NCBI RefSeq assembly: GCF_024323335.1
Contig: NC_066579.1
Location: forward strand, 1,143,501-1,207,500
Direction: 5' to 3'
Length of the DNA: 64,000 nucleotides
Origin: Lathyrus oleraceus
Taxonomy: Eukaryota > Streptophyta > Magnoliopsida > Fabales > Fabaceae
Part shown: positions 10,430 to 21,318 of the stretch, one piece after another
Layout: each line of letters begins with the position of its first letter
Numbering within the stretch: the first letter of the stretch is position 1
Program-made: the position numbers and the translations under genes
The notes under the pieces: model-generated
Database searches by the model: none
The model's input: the letters and a program-made list of their open reading frames with translations, nothing else
Told to the model about the DNA's origin: nothing

Positions 10430-13400
10430 ATGGACAAGGATATAGGACACTCAAATAGACCACCCATGTTGGATGGCTCTAATTATGATGACTGGAAGCC
10501 TCGTATGATAACCTTCTTAAGGTCTCTAGATAGCAAAGTCTGGAGAGCTGTCAACAAAGGATGGGAGCATCCAACGAAGACAGGTGAAGATGGAATCAGT
10601 GTACAGATTCCTGAAGAAGAGTGGGACAAGGAGCAAGAGGCATTAGCTCTTGGAAATTCCAAGGCCTTGAATGCATTGTTCAATGGAATCAGTAAGAACA
10701 TCTTCAGGCTGGTGCACCACTGTGAACTAGCTAAGGAAGTTTGGGATACCCTCAAGGTAACTCATGAAGGTACTTCCAAGGTGAAGATGTCCAAACTTCA
10801 GATGCTGACCACCAAGTTTGAAAATCTGAGGATGAAAGAGGATGAGACTATTCATGACTTTCACATGAATATTCTTGAAATTGCAAACACCTCTGGTGGA
10901 CTAGGTGAGAAAATGGCTGAAGAGAAACTTGTAAGAAAGATTCTCAGGTCCTTGCCTAAGAGATTTTCTATGAAGGTCACAGCCATAGAGGAGGCGCAGG
11001 ACATCTGCAATATGAAGGTGGATGAGCTCATTGGCTCTCTCCAAACCTTTGAAATGGGCTTGTGTGAGAATGCTGAAAAGAAGAACAAAAGCGTAGCTTT
11101 TGTATCTAATGCTGAAGAGGAGTCAGAAGCAGGATATACTGAAGGTGATGAAAGTATATCAGAAGCCTTAGCCATGCTTGGGAGACAGTTCAACAAGTTC
11201 GTGAAGAAGATTGATCAAAGACGGAGACCTAATGTCAAGAACATCCCGTCTGACATCAGGAAAATATCAACTTCTGAAGAAAAGTTCAACCAAGGCAAGG
11301 GAATCCAGTGTCATGGTTGTGAAGGGTATGGACACGTCAGAGCTGAATGTCCTACTTATCTCAAGATGCAAAAGAAGGGGCTAACTATCACATGGTCTGA
11401 AGGAGATTCTGAAAGTGAATCTGAAGGAGAATCTGCCAAACATGTCACTGCACTAACCAGTGTTTGTGCCTCTGATGATGACTCAAGTGCAGATGAACTG
11501 ACCTTTGATGAACTTGCTGCAGCCTATAAGAAGCTGTGTACCACCAGTGCAGAAGTCCGTGCACAAGGAGAAAAGCAGAAGAAACTCATCAAGGAACTGG
11601 AAGATGAGAGACAAAAGCATCTGACAGCCATAGAGGGTCTAAATGGTGAGATAGCCTTGCTGACCTCCAAACTGAATCAGATGACTAAATCCATCAGAAT
11701 GATGAACAAGGGAACTGACACCTTGGAAGAGATTCTAAAGGTGGGACAGAAGTCTGGAACCAAACCTGGCCTAGGATTTGGGAAAAGATCCTCAGCTGAA
11801 CACAAACGCCCAAAGGCTAAAGTTCAGAAGTTCAAGCGGAAGTCAAAGCCAATGTCTCAACATCGGGGAACTAAGATGAATAATCATCAGAAGAGGAAAT
11901 ACCAGGAGTGGAGATGTCACCACTGTGGTAGGCTTGGACATATAAAAGCCTTCTGCTACTGCCTTCATGGTTTCCCTAACCAAACCTCGCATGTCAGGCC
12001 TAAGCATAAGACATATAAGCGCTATGTCCCCATCAAGAAGCAACAATGGTATGCTAGGTTAGCGCACACAGCTCTAAGGGCTTCTACTAGAGAAGACTGG
12101 TACTTTGACAGTGGATGCTCAAGACATATGACTGGTATGGAAAATCTACTGGTGGATATTCAACCTCACACTACCAGCTATGTGACCTTTGGTGATGGTG
12201 CCAAAAGAAAAATAAAAGGTGTGGGTAAGCTGGACTGCTCTGGAGTTCCAAAACTGAATAATGTGTTGTTAGTAAGAGGACTGACTGCAAATCTCATCAG
12301 CATAAGCCAACTGTGTGATCAAGGGTTCTATGTTCAATTTACTAAGGAGCTGTGCATTGTGACAAATGGTGACAATCAGGAAGTTATGAGAGGAACCAGG
12401 TCCAAAGATAACTGTTATCTGTGGGAACCTAAAGTCTCTAACTTTTCCATAATATGCTCCTCATCCAAGGAAGAACAGGAGGTGAAGCTGTGGCATAGAC
12501 GTCTTGGACATCTTCACTTACGGGGAATGAAAAAGATCATATCCAAGGAAGCAGTCAGAGGAATTCCAAAGTTGCTTATTGATGAAGGAAGAGTCTGTGG
12601 AGAATGCCAGGTGGGAAAGCAAACCAAGATGTCACATCCGAAGCTGGGACATCCTACAACTTCCAGAGTTCTGGAACTGTTGCACATGGACTTAATGGGA
12701 CCTATGCAGGTTGAAAGTCTTGGTGGGAAGAGATATGCTTACGTGGTGGTTGATGACCATTCCAGATACACGTGGATAAGCTTCATCAGAGAGAAGTCAT
12801 ATACATTTGATGTCTTCAAAGACCTGTGCATCAGACTTCAAAGGGAAAAGGACAGTTGTGTGGTCCGGATTAGGAGTGATCATGGTACGGAGTTCAAGAA
12901 TTCCAAGTTTGATGAGTTTTGCTCGTCTGAAGGAATAAGTCATGAGTTCTCCTCCCCTATAACTCCCCAGCAGAATGGGATAGTTGAAAGAAAAAATAGA
13001 ACTATTCAAGAATCTGCCAGAGCAATGATTCATGCAAAGAAGCTCCCCATGCACTTTTGGGCTGAAGCGATGAATACCGCGTGCTATGTTCACAACAGAG
13101 TCACCTTGAGAAAAGGAACCTCCTCCACTCTATATGAAATATGGAAAGGCAGAAAACCCACAGTGAAGTACTTTCATATCTTTGGAAGTAAATGGTACAT
13201 TCTCACAGATCGTGAACAGAGAAGGAAGCTGGATCCCAAAAGTGATGAGGGTATATTTCTAGGATACTCCACTAACAGCAGAGCCTACAAAGTGTTCAAC
13301 TACAGGACCAATGTCCTGATGGAATCCATAAATGTTATTGTGGATGATAAAGAGGAAGGGATCGATGTCATAGAGGATGTTGAAACATTCCTTGACAGTT

Positions 13401-15127
13401 CAACTGACATTCCAGTCAAGTCTGAAGAAGTACAGGAACCTCCTCCTGAATGTGAAGTAGATGCAACCACCAAAATGCCATCTATCAGAATTCAGAAAGA
13501 CCACCCTAAGGATCTTATCATAGGGGATCCTAATAGTGGTGTGACTACCAGGTCACGGGGAATAATCTCAAATTCCTGCTTTGTATCCAAGGTTGAACCA
13601 AAGAATGTGAAAGAAGCCCTGACTGACGAATACTGGATCAATGCCATGCAAGAGGAACTTGAGCAGTTCAAAAGGAATGAAGTATGGGAGCTAGTTCCAA
13701 GACCTGAAGGGACCAACATCATTGGTACCAAGTGGATTTACAAAAACAAATCTGATGAAAAAGGAGTAATTACTAGGAATAAAGCAAGACTAGTAGCTCA
13801 AGGATACACTCAAGTTGAAGGGGTTGATTTTGATGAGACATTTGCTCCTGTGGCTAGGCTTGAGTCCATCAGATTGTTGTTAGGGGTAGCATGCATTCTG
13901 AAGTTTAAACTATTCCAAATGGATGTGAAGAGTGCATTCTTGAATGGCTACTTGAATGAAGAAGTCTATGTGGAACAACCTAAAGGGTTCTGTGATCCTA
14001 ACCAACCTAAGCATGTATACAAGTTCAGGAAAGCCTTGTATGGGTTGAAACAAGCACCTAGAGCATGGTATGAAAGGTTGACCGAATTTCTGACCTCAAA
14101 TGGATACAGAAAAGGTGGAATAGATAAAACCTTGTTTGTGAAGGATGAAGACGACAAAATCATGATTGCTCAAATCTATGTGGATGATATAGTCTTTGGT
14201 GGTATGTCAGAACAAATGGTAACACATTTTGTTCAACAGATGCAATCTGAGTTTGAAATGAGTCTGGTTGGGGAACTAACCTACTTTCTTGGAATGCAAG
14301 TCAACCAAATGGAGGACTCTATGTTTCTCTCCCAAAGCAAGTATGCCAAAAACATCGTTAAGAAGTTTGGTATGGATAATGCTAGGCACAAAAGGACTCC
14401 TGCTCCTACTCATCTGAAGTTAACCAAAGATGATGGAGGGCCTAATGTTGATCAATGCTTGTATAGAAGCATGATAGGCAGTCTACTATATCTAACTGCA
14501 AGTAGACATGACATTTCTTATGCAGTTGGAGTGTGTGCGAGATACCAAGCAGAGCCTAAGGTGAGCCACTTGAATCAAGTCAAAAGGATCCTCAAGTACA
14601 TCAATGGGACGTGTGACTATGGGATGCTGTACTCACATGGGTCTGAGCCTGTCCTATCTGGGTACTATGATGCTGACTGGGCTGGAAGTGCTGATGACAG
14701 AAAAAGCACATCAGGAGGATGTTTCTTCTTGGGAGACAATCTCATATCTTGGTTCAGCAAGAAGCAGAACTGTGTATCCCTGTCCACTGCAGAGGCTGAA
14801 TACATAGCTGCTGGAAGCAGTTGTTCCCAACTGGTGTGGATGAAACAGATGCTCACTAAGTACAATGTCTCTCAAAATGTCATGACATTATTCTGTGATA
14901 ATCTCAGTGCCATCAATATTTCCAAGAATCCCATTCAACACAGCAGGACCAAACATATTGACATTAGACATCACTTCATCAGAGATCTGGTGGAAGACAA
15001 GGTGATTACTTTGGAACATGTAGCCACTGAACTACAACTGGCTGACATATTTACAAAGGCTCTGGATGCTACTCAGTTTGAAAATTTAAGGGGCAAACTG
15101 GGAATATGTCCCTCTGAGACCTTATAG
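10430..15127 (+). CDS. Copia gag-pol polyprotein, intact, 1565 aa
   Basis: One uninterrupted frame encodes all retrotransposition functions in copia order. The gag portion has a CCHC zinc knuckle at residues 294-307 ([14 protein letters not shown]). A second knuckle is at 496-509 ([14 protein letters not shown]), as in SIRE-type elements. The protease motif DSG is at 560-562. The integrase zinc region contains LWHRRLGH and CGECQVGKQ, and the catalytic D754, D817 and E853 have 35 residues between the last two. Reverse transcriptase carries YVDD at 1250-1253. RNase H starts near DADWAGS (D1414) and keeps STAEAEY. The ATG at 10430 is the first in frame, 70 bp after the LTR. No frameshift or stop is present and every catalytic motif I checked is intact, so it is potentially active. 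Gag and pol are fused in one frame, so processing must rely on the protease. Confidence 0.95.
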   Translation: MDKDIGHSNRPPMLDGSNYDDWKPRMITFLRSLDSKVWRAVNKGWEHPTKTGEDGISVQIPEEEWDKEQEALALGNSKALNALFNGISKNIFRLVHHCELAKEVWDTLKVTHEGTSKVKMSKLQMLTTKFENLRMKEDETIHDFHMNILEIANTSGGLGEKMAEEKLVRKILRSLPKRFSMKVTAIEEAQDICNMKVDELIGSLQTFEMGLCENAEKKNKSVAFVSNAEEESEAGYTEGDESISEALAMLGRQFNKFVKKIDQRRRPNVKNIPSDIRKISTSEEKFNQGKGIQCHGCEGYGHVRAECPTYLKMQKKGLTITWSEGDSESESEGESAKHVTALTSVCASDDDSSADELTFDELAAAYKKLCTTSAEVRAQGEKQKKLIKELEDERQKHLTAIEGLNGEIALLTSKLNQMTKSIRMMNKGTDTLEEILKVGQKSGTKPGLGFGKRSSAEHKRPKAKVQKFKRKSKPMSQHRGTKMNNHQKRKYQEWRCHHCGRLGHIKAFCYCLHGFPNQTSHVRPKHKTYKRYVPIKKQQWYARLAHTALRASTREDWYFDSGCSRHMTGMENLLVDIQPHTTSYVTFGDGAKRKIKGVGKLDCSGVPKLNNVLLVRGLTANLISISQLCDQGFYVQFTKELCIVTNGDNQEVMRGTRSKDNCYLWEPKVSNFSIICSSSKEEQEVKLWHRRLGHLHLRGMKKIISKEAVRGIPKLLIDEGRVCGECQVGKQTKMSHPKLGHPTTSRVLELLHMDLMGPMQVESLGGKRYAYVVVDDHSRYTWISFIREKSYTFDVFKDLCIRLQREKDSCVVRIRSDHGTEFKNSKFDEFCSSEGISHEFSSPITPQQNGIVERKNRTIQESARAMIHAKKLPMHFWAEAMNTACYVHNRVTLRKGTSSTLYEIWKGRKPTVKYFHIFGSKWYILTDREQRRKLDPKSDEGIFLGYSTNSRAYKVFNYRTNVLMESINVIVDDKEEGIDVIEDVETFLDSSTDIPVKSEEVQEPPPECEVDATTKMPSIRIQKDHPKDLIIGDPNSGVTTRSRGIISNSCFVSKVEPKNVKEALTDEYWINAMQEELEQFKRNEVWELVPRPEGTNIIGTKWIYKNKSDEKGVITRNKARLVAQGYTQVEGVDFDETFAPVARLESIRLLLGVACILKFKLFQMDVKSAFLNGYLNEEVYVEQPKGFCDPNQPKHVYKFRKALYGLKQAPRAWYERLTEFLTSNGYRKGGIDKTLFVKDEDDKIMIAQIYVDDIVFGGMSEQMVTHFVQQMQSEFEMSLVGELTYFLGMQVNQMEDSMFLSQSKYAKNIVKKFGMDNARHKRTPAPTHLKLTKDDGGPNVDQCLYRSMIGSLLYLTASRHDISYAVGVCARYQAEPKVSHLNQVKRILKYINGTCDYGMLYSHGSEPVLSGYYDADWAGSADDRKSTSGGCFFLGDNLISWFSKKQNCVSLSTAEAEYIAAGSSCSQLVWMKQMLTKYNVSQNVMTLFCDNLSAINISKNPIQHSRTKHIDIRHHFIRDLVEDKVITLEHVATELQLADIFTKALDATQFENLRGKLGICPSETL

Positions 15128-15847
15128 CAACCAATGATGTTTGGAATGTATTTATTGGAACTATGTTCTGATTGGTCAACAGATCATAGCTATACCACTT
15201 GCAACAAGTATGGCAACAAGAGGGTAAGGAGACACCCTAACGTGAGAAGGCCTATGCACCTGCAGGAATTCAAGGACGCTGTTCATGCAGGAGTGGTTCT
15301 GGATGTCAGAAATAAAGTCATGGCATCTGATATGGTTGTACCTACAGTAAAGCAAAAGTGGGTGATTACTTGATCAAAGCTGTGAAGCAAGATCAAGTGG
15401 GTACTAACTTGGTTGAAACTGTGAAGTAAAACCAAGTCTGTAAGTCTGTCATTTTTTTCTGTTTATGTTGTTGGCTTTGGCAACATTTTTGACAAAAAGG
15501 GGGATTAACAGGTGATACCCCAGACAACAGATTGGTCTGTGAAAACAGACGTTTATGACAGATTCGAAGATTCCCCCCTGCAGCAGCTGATGTGTGTTGA
15601 AGTTTTTATTTAACTTCTGTACCTCTGTATGTGTGTTGTGGATGTGTGTTGCAATTAGAAGTTTTTAATTAACTTCTGTATGTGTGCTGCTTTGTGAAGT
15701 TTTTATTTAACTTCCATATATGTGAGTGTGCTGCCACTCTGAGTGTATTAGCTAGGTTTATTTCCTGCTAGATGTGTGATTCCGCTGCTATGAACTCTGT
15801 TATGGGGATCAAAGTGTTTTAGCCAAAAAAATTCCAAAAGGGGAGTT
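15128..15847 (+). other. Non-coding tail and polypurine tract of the copia element
   Basis: This 720-bp stretch lies between the gag-pol stop and the 3' LTR. A 79-codon frame at 15134-15373 has no recognisable domain and is probably chance. The region includes GACAAAAAGGGGGATTAACAG near 15490 and ends in the purine-rich AAAAGGGGAGTT directly before the LTR. No convincing envelope-like frame is seen, although some SIRE-lineage elements carry one here. Confidence 0.75.
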
Positions 15848-17308
15848 TGTAGGTGTTTAATTGGCTGCATTATATGGTAAAACACTAGCTGGATTCTAAT
15901 GTCTTGACTGATGTCATGACATGGTGTGTATGTGTGACTGCATTGTAGGTTAGAATATCTAACTGTACTCTGATGTCTTGACTGATGTCATGACACACTT
16001 GAGTAGTTACTGCAGGATTAGCTAATACATGATTTATTGAATGTCAAACGGGATATTGTGACATTCAGATACTGAGGAATAGAACAGTTGGTGTTCTGTT
16101 AGAGCTCAGTATTCATTTGCAGTCTGGTTATCAAGGAAGAACCAGACCTGGCATAAGGCCTACTATATGAATGTCAAACTGGATGTTATGACATTCATCA
16201 TGGACATTATATACTGAATAATATACAAAGTGGTGTTCTGCTACACTTCAGTATGTTTCTTAGTCTGTTCTTCAAGAGGATAACAGAACTGACTTAAGGC
16301 CAAATGTGTAAATGTCAAATTGGATACTTTGACATTTATTAATGTAAGTTGTTATTGTAGTATGGTCATTTTGGTCATGTACAGGTCAGCAAAATTGTAC
16401 AGTCTATTTTCTAGAAAAACAGACTCAGCATATGATCCTTGATGTCAAGCTGAATGTCGTGACATTCATTCCTGACAGCATATGCTATATTGTAGGTTGT
16501 TCAGTTTTCTGTTTCAGCTTTTTCTCAGGCTATTCTTCAGGGATTCAACAGCTTAGAGAAAATCCAGGAAATCAACAACCATGCTACATTTAATGAACCT
16601 AACAAATAGCCTATTTGTTAGTAACCTAGATGTTGAATTTATGGGAACTCGCGTGACCTTAAATTCAGGAGAATACAAGTGCAAAAGCCCAGGTACTGCA
16701 ATATAAAAGGAAGTCGTTCCTTCATTCAATTTTGGGGATTTTGTGGCGTGAAGATTAAGTGTGTCCATCATACTTCACTGCTGTATTTGTGTGAGTCTTG
16801 TATTAGACGTATCTTGTAAGCCAAGCCTTTATCACGTTGATGATTGCTTTGGCATAGGGTGTTCATTGAGTTGTAAGTGTTGTGTCGCTCAAAGCTTTTA
16901 AGCGTGAGTGCTGTGTATCTTGATTAAAGTTGTTAAGCACAATCAAGAGTTGTTTGAAGTGTGACTTCAAAATTGTCTTTAATATTGATTAAAGGTAGTA
17001 ATCACTGAGGTGATTGAGGGGGAGTGAGTAGGAACTCTGATCTTAGAGTAAGATTGAAATTGCATTGGGTAGGGATTAAGTGACAAGTTGTAAACGGGTG
17101 AGTTTAGCTTTGAATTAATACTACTGATAGTGGATTTCCTCCCTGGCTTGGTAGCCCCCAGATGTAGGTCATGTTGGACTGAACTGGGTAAACAATTACT
17201 TGTGTTATTTACTGCACTTACTGTTAAGTTCTGCATAATTCTTGTCTATGCAGAATTGGATGTCATAACAACCCGTGTGACATCTAAAGTCTGATAACTA
17301 GAATTTCA
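15848..17308 (+). repeat. 3' LTR of the SIRE-like copia element
   Basis: Same length and boundaries as the 5' LTR, with roughly 22 substitutions, mostly in the first half. It is followed by the CTTTC target duplication at 17309-17313 and then by gypsy integrase sequence. Confidence 0.95.
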
Positions 17309-18884
17309 CTTTCCTCTAAAATCATCTTCTTCAACTCAGAATTGTCAGGCACACATACTCTACCTCGAAACCTTATCACTCCATGCTCCTCCACTTTAAA
17401 GTCACTTTCTTCGTTTGGGTTCACTGAAGACAATAAATCTACCAACTTCACATATAACTTATGATTCTCCCTAATTTCATTAAGGAAATCATTATTCACC
17501 TTCAACATACCTAACATCATACTTCCCGGTGTCAATTCACAAACCATACTAAAATCTCTAAACTTCTCAATGAGATCCGACTCTCTAATCATCAACGCAG
17601 ACATATATAGAGACTTTTGGCTCAAAGCATCAACCATAACATTAACTTTACATGGATGATAATTTAAGCCAAAATTGCAGTCCTTCAGAAATTCCAACCA
17701 TCTTCTATTCCTCATATTCAACTCCTTTTAGTCAAACAAATACTTTAAACTCTTATGGTCATTAAACACTTCGAATCTTGAACCATAAAGATAGTGCCTC
17801 CAAAGTTTCAACACAAATACCACTACTACCAACTCTAGATCATGAGTAGGATAGTTCCTATCATGTACCCTCAATGTTCGTGAAGCATAAGCCACCACTT
17901 TACCATCTTGCATTAACACACTGCCCAACCCATTTTAGAAGCGTCACAGTATACTACAAACGGTTAATGAGGATATGGAAAAATCAAAACTAGAGTTGTA
18001 GTCAACTTCTTCTTTAACTCTCTAAAGCTCTCTTCATAATGAATATCCCACTCATAGGCCTAACCCCTTCGAGTCAAATAAGTTAACGGAAGGGCTAAAT
18101 TTGAGAATCCTTCGATAAACCTGCGAGAATAACCTGCCAACCCCAGGAAACTTCTGATCTCTGTAACCGATTTAGGATCCTCCCATTGTAGCATTATGTC
18201 TACTTTGGATGGATCCACTGCAATGCCATTACCAGAAATAATATGCCCGAGGAAACTCACCTCTTGCAACCAAAACTCACACTTTGATAACTTCGCAAAT
18301 AACTTATTCTCTTTTAACACCTGTAATACAATCCTTAAATACTTTGTATGTTCTTCATTCGATTTATAATAAATCAAAATATCTTTGATAAAGACTACGA
18401 CAAACTGATCAAGATAAGGATGAAAAATGTGATTCATATACTCCATAAACACACCAGGTGCATTTGACACTCCGAAAGGCATCACTGAATAATCGTAACG
18501 ACCATATCAAGTTCTAAATGCCGTCTTTTGAATATCTTCATCCTTAACAATTTAATGATAACCTGACCTCAAATCAATTTTGCTAAACACACAAGTTCCT
18601 ACCAACTGGTCGATCAAATTTTCGATTCTCGGAAATGGATACTTGTTCTTAATTGTCACTTTATTCAACTGTCGATAATCAACACATAGTCGCATACTAC
18701 CATCCTTCTTCTTTACCAACAACACTAGAGCTCCCCAAGGTGACACACTTGGTCTGATAAATTTATTTTCAAGTAAGTCTCCCAACTTATTCTTCAGTTC
18801 TCCCAACTCTGATGCTGACATTCTATATGGTGCCATAGAAACAGGTCTAGTACAAGAAACAAGATTAATAGCAAACTCCACCTA
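17309..18884 (-). pseudogene. Ty3/gypsy (Tekay-like) pol, proximal fragment: RT, RNase H, start of integrase
   Basis: On the minus strand, reading from 18884, reverse transcriptase begins ([18 protein letters not shown], then [20 protein letters not shown] and [11 protein letters not shown]). It continues in 18485-18060 with [18 protein letters not shown] and [10 protein letters not shown]. The catalytic motif reads [11 protein letters not shown], so the first Asp of the usual pair is replaced by Lys. RNase H follows (17928-17728, [20 protein letters not shown]) and then the linker to integrase (17721-17314, LKDCNFGLNYHPCKVNVM). Frame breaks near 18500, 18000 and 17725 make it inactive. The 5' end is lost at about 18884. 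The remaining integrase continues at 8541-8898 across the copia insertion. Confidence 0.88.
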
Positions 18885-19224
18885 TGATTTTTTGTGTGTT
18901 GTATACTCGGTTTGTGTTATGTCGCTGAAGGTTTAGATTTTCTAATATGTGTATGTGTATGAATTCTTAGGGCTCTGTGATAATGGTTAATGGTCATGGT
19001 TTCTTTTTTGGATTTGATTATGTAACTGAATGAATATGGTGGCTACCTCTTTTTTTTTTACTTTATTGATGAATTTATATGAGAAAGAATTGGGTTTGCA
19101 AACTATAATCCAGGTTGTTGAATGATATAAACTGAATGGGATCGGTTCACTTTCTTGAAGTACAAAGGTTGTCTTTGATCAAATGGGTGTAACCTCTATT
19201 ATGCTTTTGTTTATTATAACCTGT
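18885..19224. other. Unassigned non-coding stretch
   Basis: AT-rich sequence between the truncated gypsy pol and the start of an inverted LTR. I see no coding potential or recognisable repeat. Confidence 0.5.
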
Positions 19225-20690
19225 TGTTGTACCTCGAAAAATACGATCATTCGTGAAGTGCATCGCACGCTCGCGGAAAAATATGTTCGAACAGAGTCGC
19301 CACCGAACTTTATTTATTCCAATGAAGGAAAAGGAAAATATCGATAAAACCTTTTAAAAGAAAATGATCGTCGCAACCATATTTGGGTTCGAGAGTCGAT
19401 TATGCAAAGGGGAAGGTATTGACACTCCTCACGTTCGTTGTACTCAAAGGGAACCTCTTAGTTAGATTTGCGATTGAATGTTAGCCTATGCTAAATTATT
19501 TTCTTCGAGTGGTAATAAGATTAAAGAGAATAAAAAAGGGTCACAAAAAGTTTTTTATTAATGGGTCTGACAAGATTGCGGGTCTTGCTCATACTTATCT
19601 TCAGGTGCAATAGAGAATTCAAGGTTACATAGTTATGGGAAGGCTATTGTGTATTGGTTGATATATTTTAGATAAAGTTGTTGTCGCAATCGAACAGAAA
19701 ACATTGCTTACTCAAAACAAGTGGAGAAGGGAACATTTGCATCACGAACGAATGTATTTACAAATCAATATTCGTGGCAACATCGCTAGTTTACTCACAC
19801 GTTCAAGTGGACAAAATATTGTTTTTGCATCATTTCGAGACAAAATACCTTTCGTTTACGAAAAGGGTTTAAGGATCTATTGCATGGCGGTGAGAAAAGA
19901 GTTTGATTGGTTGGAAGTATTTTTGGATGATAAGAGAGTTCGGAAGGGCGAGAACTATATCTTGTTTCCCGACTCTCAGGAGCTCGTGGAATACACCTCG
20001 TTCCTTTTCATCTTATTTGTGAAAGCATTTTGATATTCTTAGATGTTTTAAAGCTTTAGAAGACGAATATTCAAGACTTTCAAGCAATTCCTACTTGGGT
20101 CGAATATTCAGGACTATGACTGGACCTTTCACCCAGGTAGTCTTTTTCTTTCAATTTTATTGCGAAAAGTGTTTGAGTATTTATAAGTGTTTTGGATGAA
20201 AGACGGACACTTGGGATTGCAAGTAATTACTACTTGGGCTTAGTGTTCAGGACTATGATTGGACCTTTCACCCATATAGTCTTTTTCTTTCAATTTTATT
20301 ACGAAAAAGAGACGTATTCATATTTTAGTTAAAGACATGGTATTTATGGCTTGCAAGTAATTACTACTTGGGTATAATACATTGGTACTATGATTGGACC
20401 TTTCACCCATGTAGACTTTTTCTTTCATTATTATAAAAGGTCAAAGTATGACTTAATCATTTTGAATTTGATTATGAAATAGCTTGATGTTGTGTCAAGC
20501 ATTTGATTTGTCTTTGTGGAGATGAGTTAGGTTTAAGAAAAAGGTTTGAAATTTTTTGAATCGATGGTGAGAATGGTAAGATTTTTTGAAAAATAACTTG
20601 ATATTAATCAAGTGTTTGAATGTTATTTTGAAAGATTAATTTTTATCATGCATACGCTGGTTGAATATGGATAGGAGACTCCGAGTAGTG
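19225..20690 (-). mobile_element. Minus-strand fragment of a large gypsy LTR
   Basis: The left edge, TGTTGTACCTCGAAAAAT, is the reverse complement of an LTR end. It closely mirrors the end of the LTR at 41634-45844 (TTTTTCGAGGTACGACA). Further in, CAACGAACGTGAGG-type text, the GTCGCCACCGAAC box and a GACAAGATTGCGGGTC segment mirror 45300-45800 of that LTR. The far end is unclear because Athila-like LTR sequence begins near 20690, so the piece is truncated. Confidence 0.6.
20092..20430. repeat. Tandem repeat, about 135-bp unit, three copies
   Basis: TACTTGGG starts units at 20092, 20231 and 20365. Each unit contains GGACTATGATTGGACC or a close variant, TTTCACCCA, and AGTCTTTTTCTTTCA. It lies in the minus-strand LTR fragment. 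Confidence 0.8.
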
Positions 20691-21318
20691 GCTTTTGAGT
20701 TAACGTATTGTTGCATTGCCCAATTTCAATTACGTTGGTTGAATAGGAATATGAGATCCCGAGTAGGAATTAATGAGTTATACACCAAAGGGTTGGGTAT
20801 AGTGGTTTTGTTAACTCCCTGTGGGAATATAATGACGTTATCATTCATGTAATGCATTAAACATCAACATGGGATAAATTAGGGATTCTATACAAAACCT
20901 AACCAATTTCGCATTATTTCAGAACAACTTTTATCTTTTTCATTCTAACTCGACCCCCCCCCTCCAATTATGACTTTCTACTACTTGCACAACTATTATT
21001 TTGTTAAATAGAAGGCCATGTGGATTCAATATCTTATTATTACTACAAATTATCGGTACAGTTGTCGAGAAGTCGTCACATCACTTGACACCTAATTATT
21101 TCTTGTCGATCTATTTTTACTGGAGGGACATTAGTAATATTTTACTTATCATTCCTATCACAAATGGTGGGAAAGTAGTCATATATTCACATTTGTTATA
21201 GGACATAATATTTCATACCATATTACATTACATAAATACTTAACAGTAAGAAATAATGAAATATTCATACATATTATTTCTTCATATACCCAACAAGCGG
21301 CCTAGATTCATAGGCAGT
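20690..21318 (+). mobile_element. Athila/Cyclops-type LTR fragment and flanking unassigned sequence
   Basis: About 20690-21010 aligns by eye with the second half of the Athila LTR at 29750-30870. Shared text includes GAGTTATACACCAAAGGGTTGGGTATAGTGG against GAGCTACACGCCAAGGGATTGGGTGTAGTGG, then a GGGATTCT ... CCTAACC block and a C-run. From about 21011 to 21318 the match fades and I recognise nothing firm. Confidence 0.5.

Larger units (their letters stand above)
8899..17308 (+). mobile_element. Complete SIRE/Maximus-like Ty1/copia retrotransposon
   Basis: The element has two 1461-bp LTRs (8899-10359 and 15848-17308) that start TGTAGGTG and end TTTCA, a primer-binding site, one long gag-pol frame and a polypurine tract. 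It is flanked by a perfect CTTTC duplication (8894-8898 and 17309-17313). It sits inside the integrase gene of a decayed minus-strand gypsy element, whose halves join cleanly when this element is removed. Counting by eye, the LTRs differ at roughly 22 positions with no length change, about 1.5%, so the insertion is recent. A second zinc knuckle near residue 496 and the [15 protein letters not shown] integrase signature suggest the SIRE/Maximus lineage. Confidence 0.95.

Noticed and set aside
15134..15373. 79-codon ORF after gag-pol as an envelope gene
   Set aside because: Too short, with no signal peptide, membrane segment or coiled coil. Probably chance.
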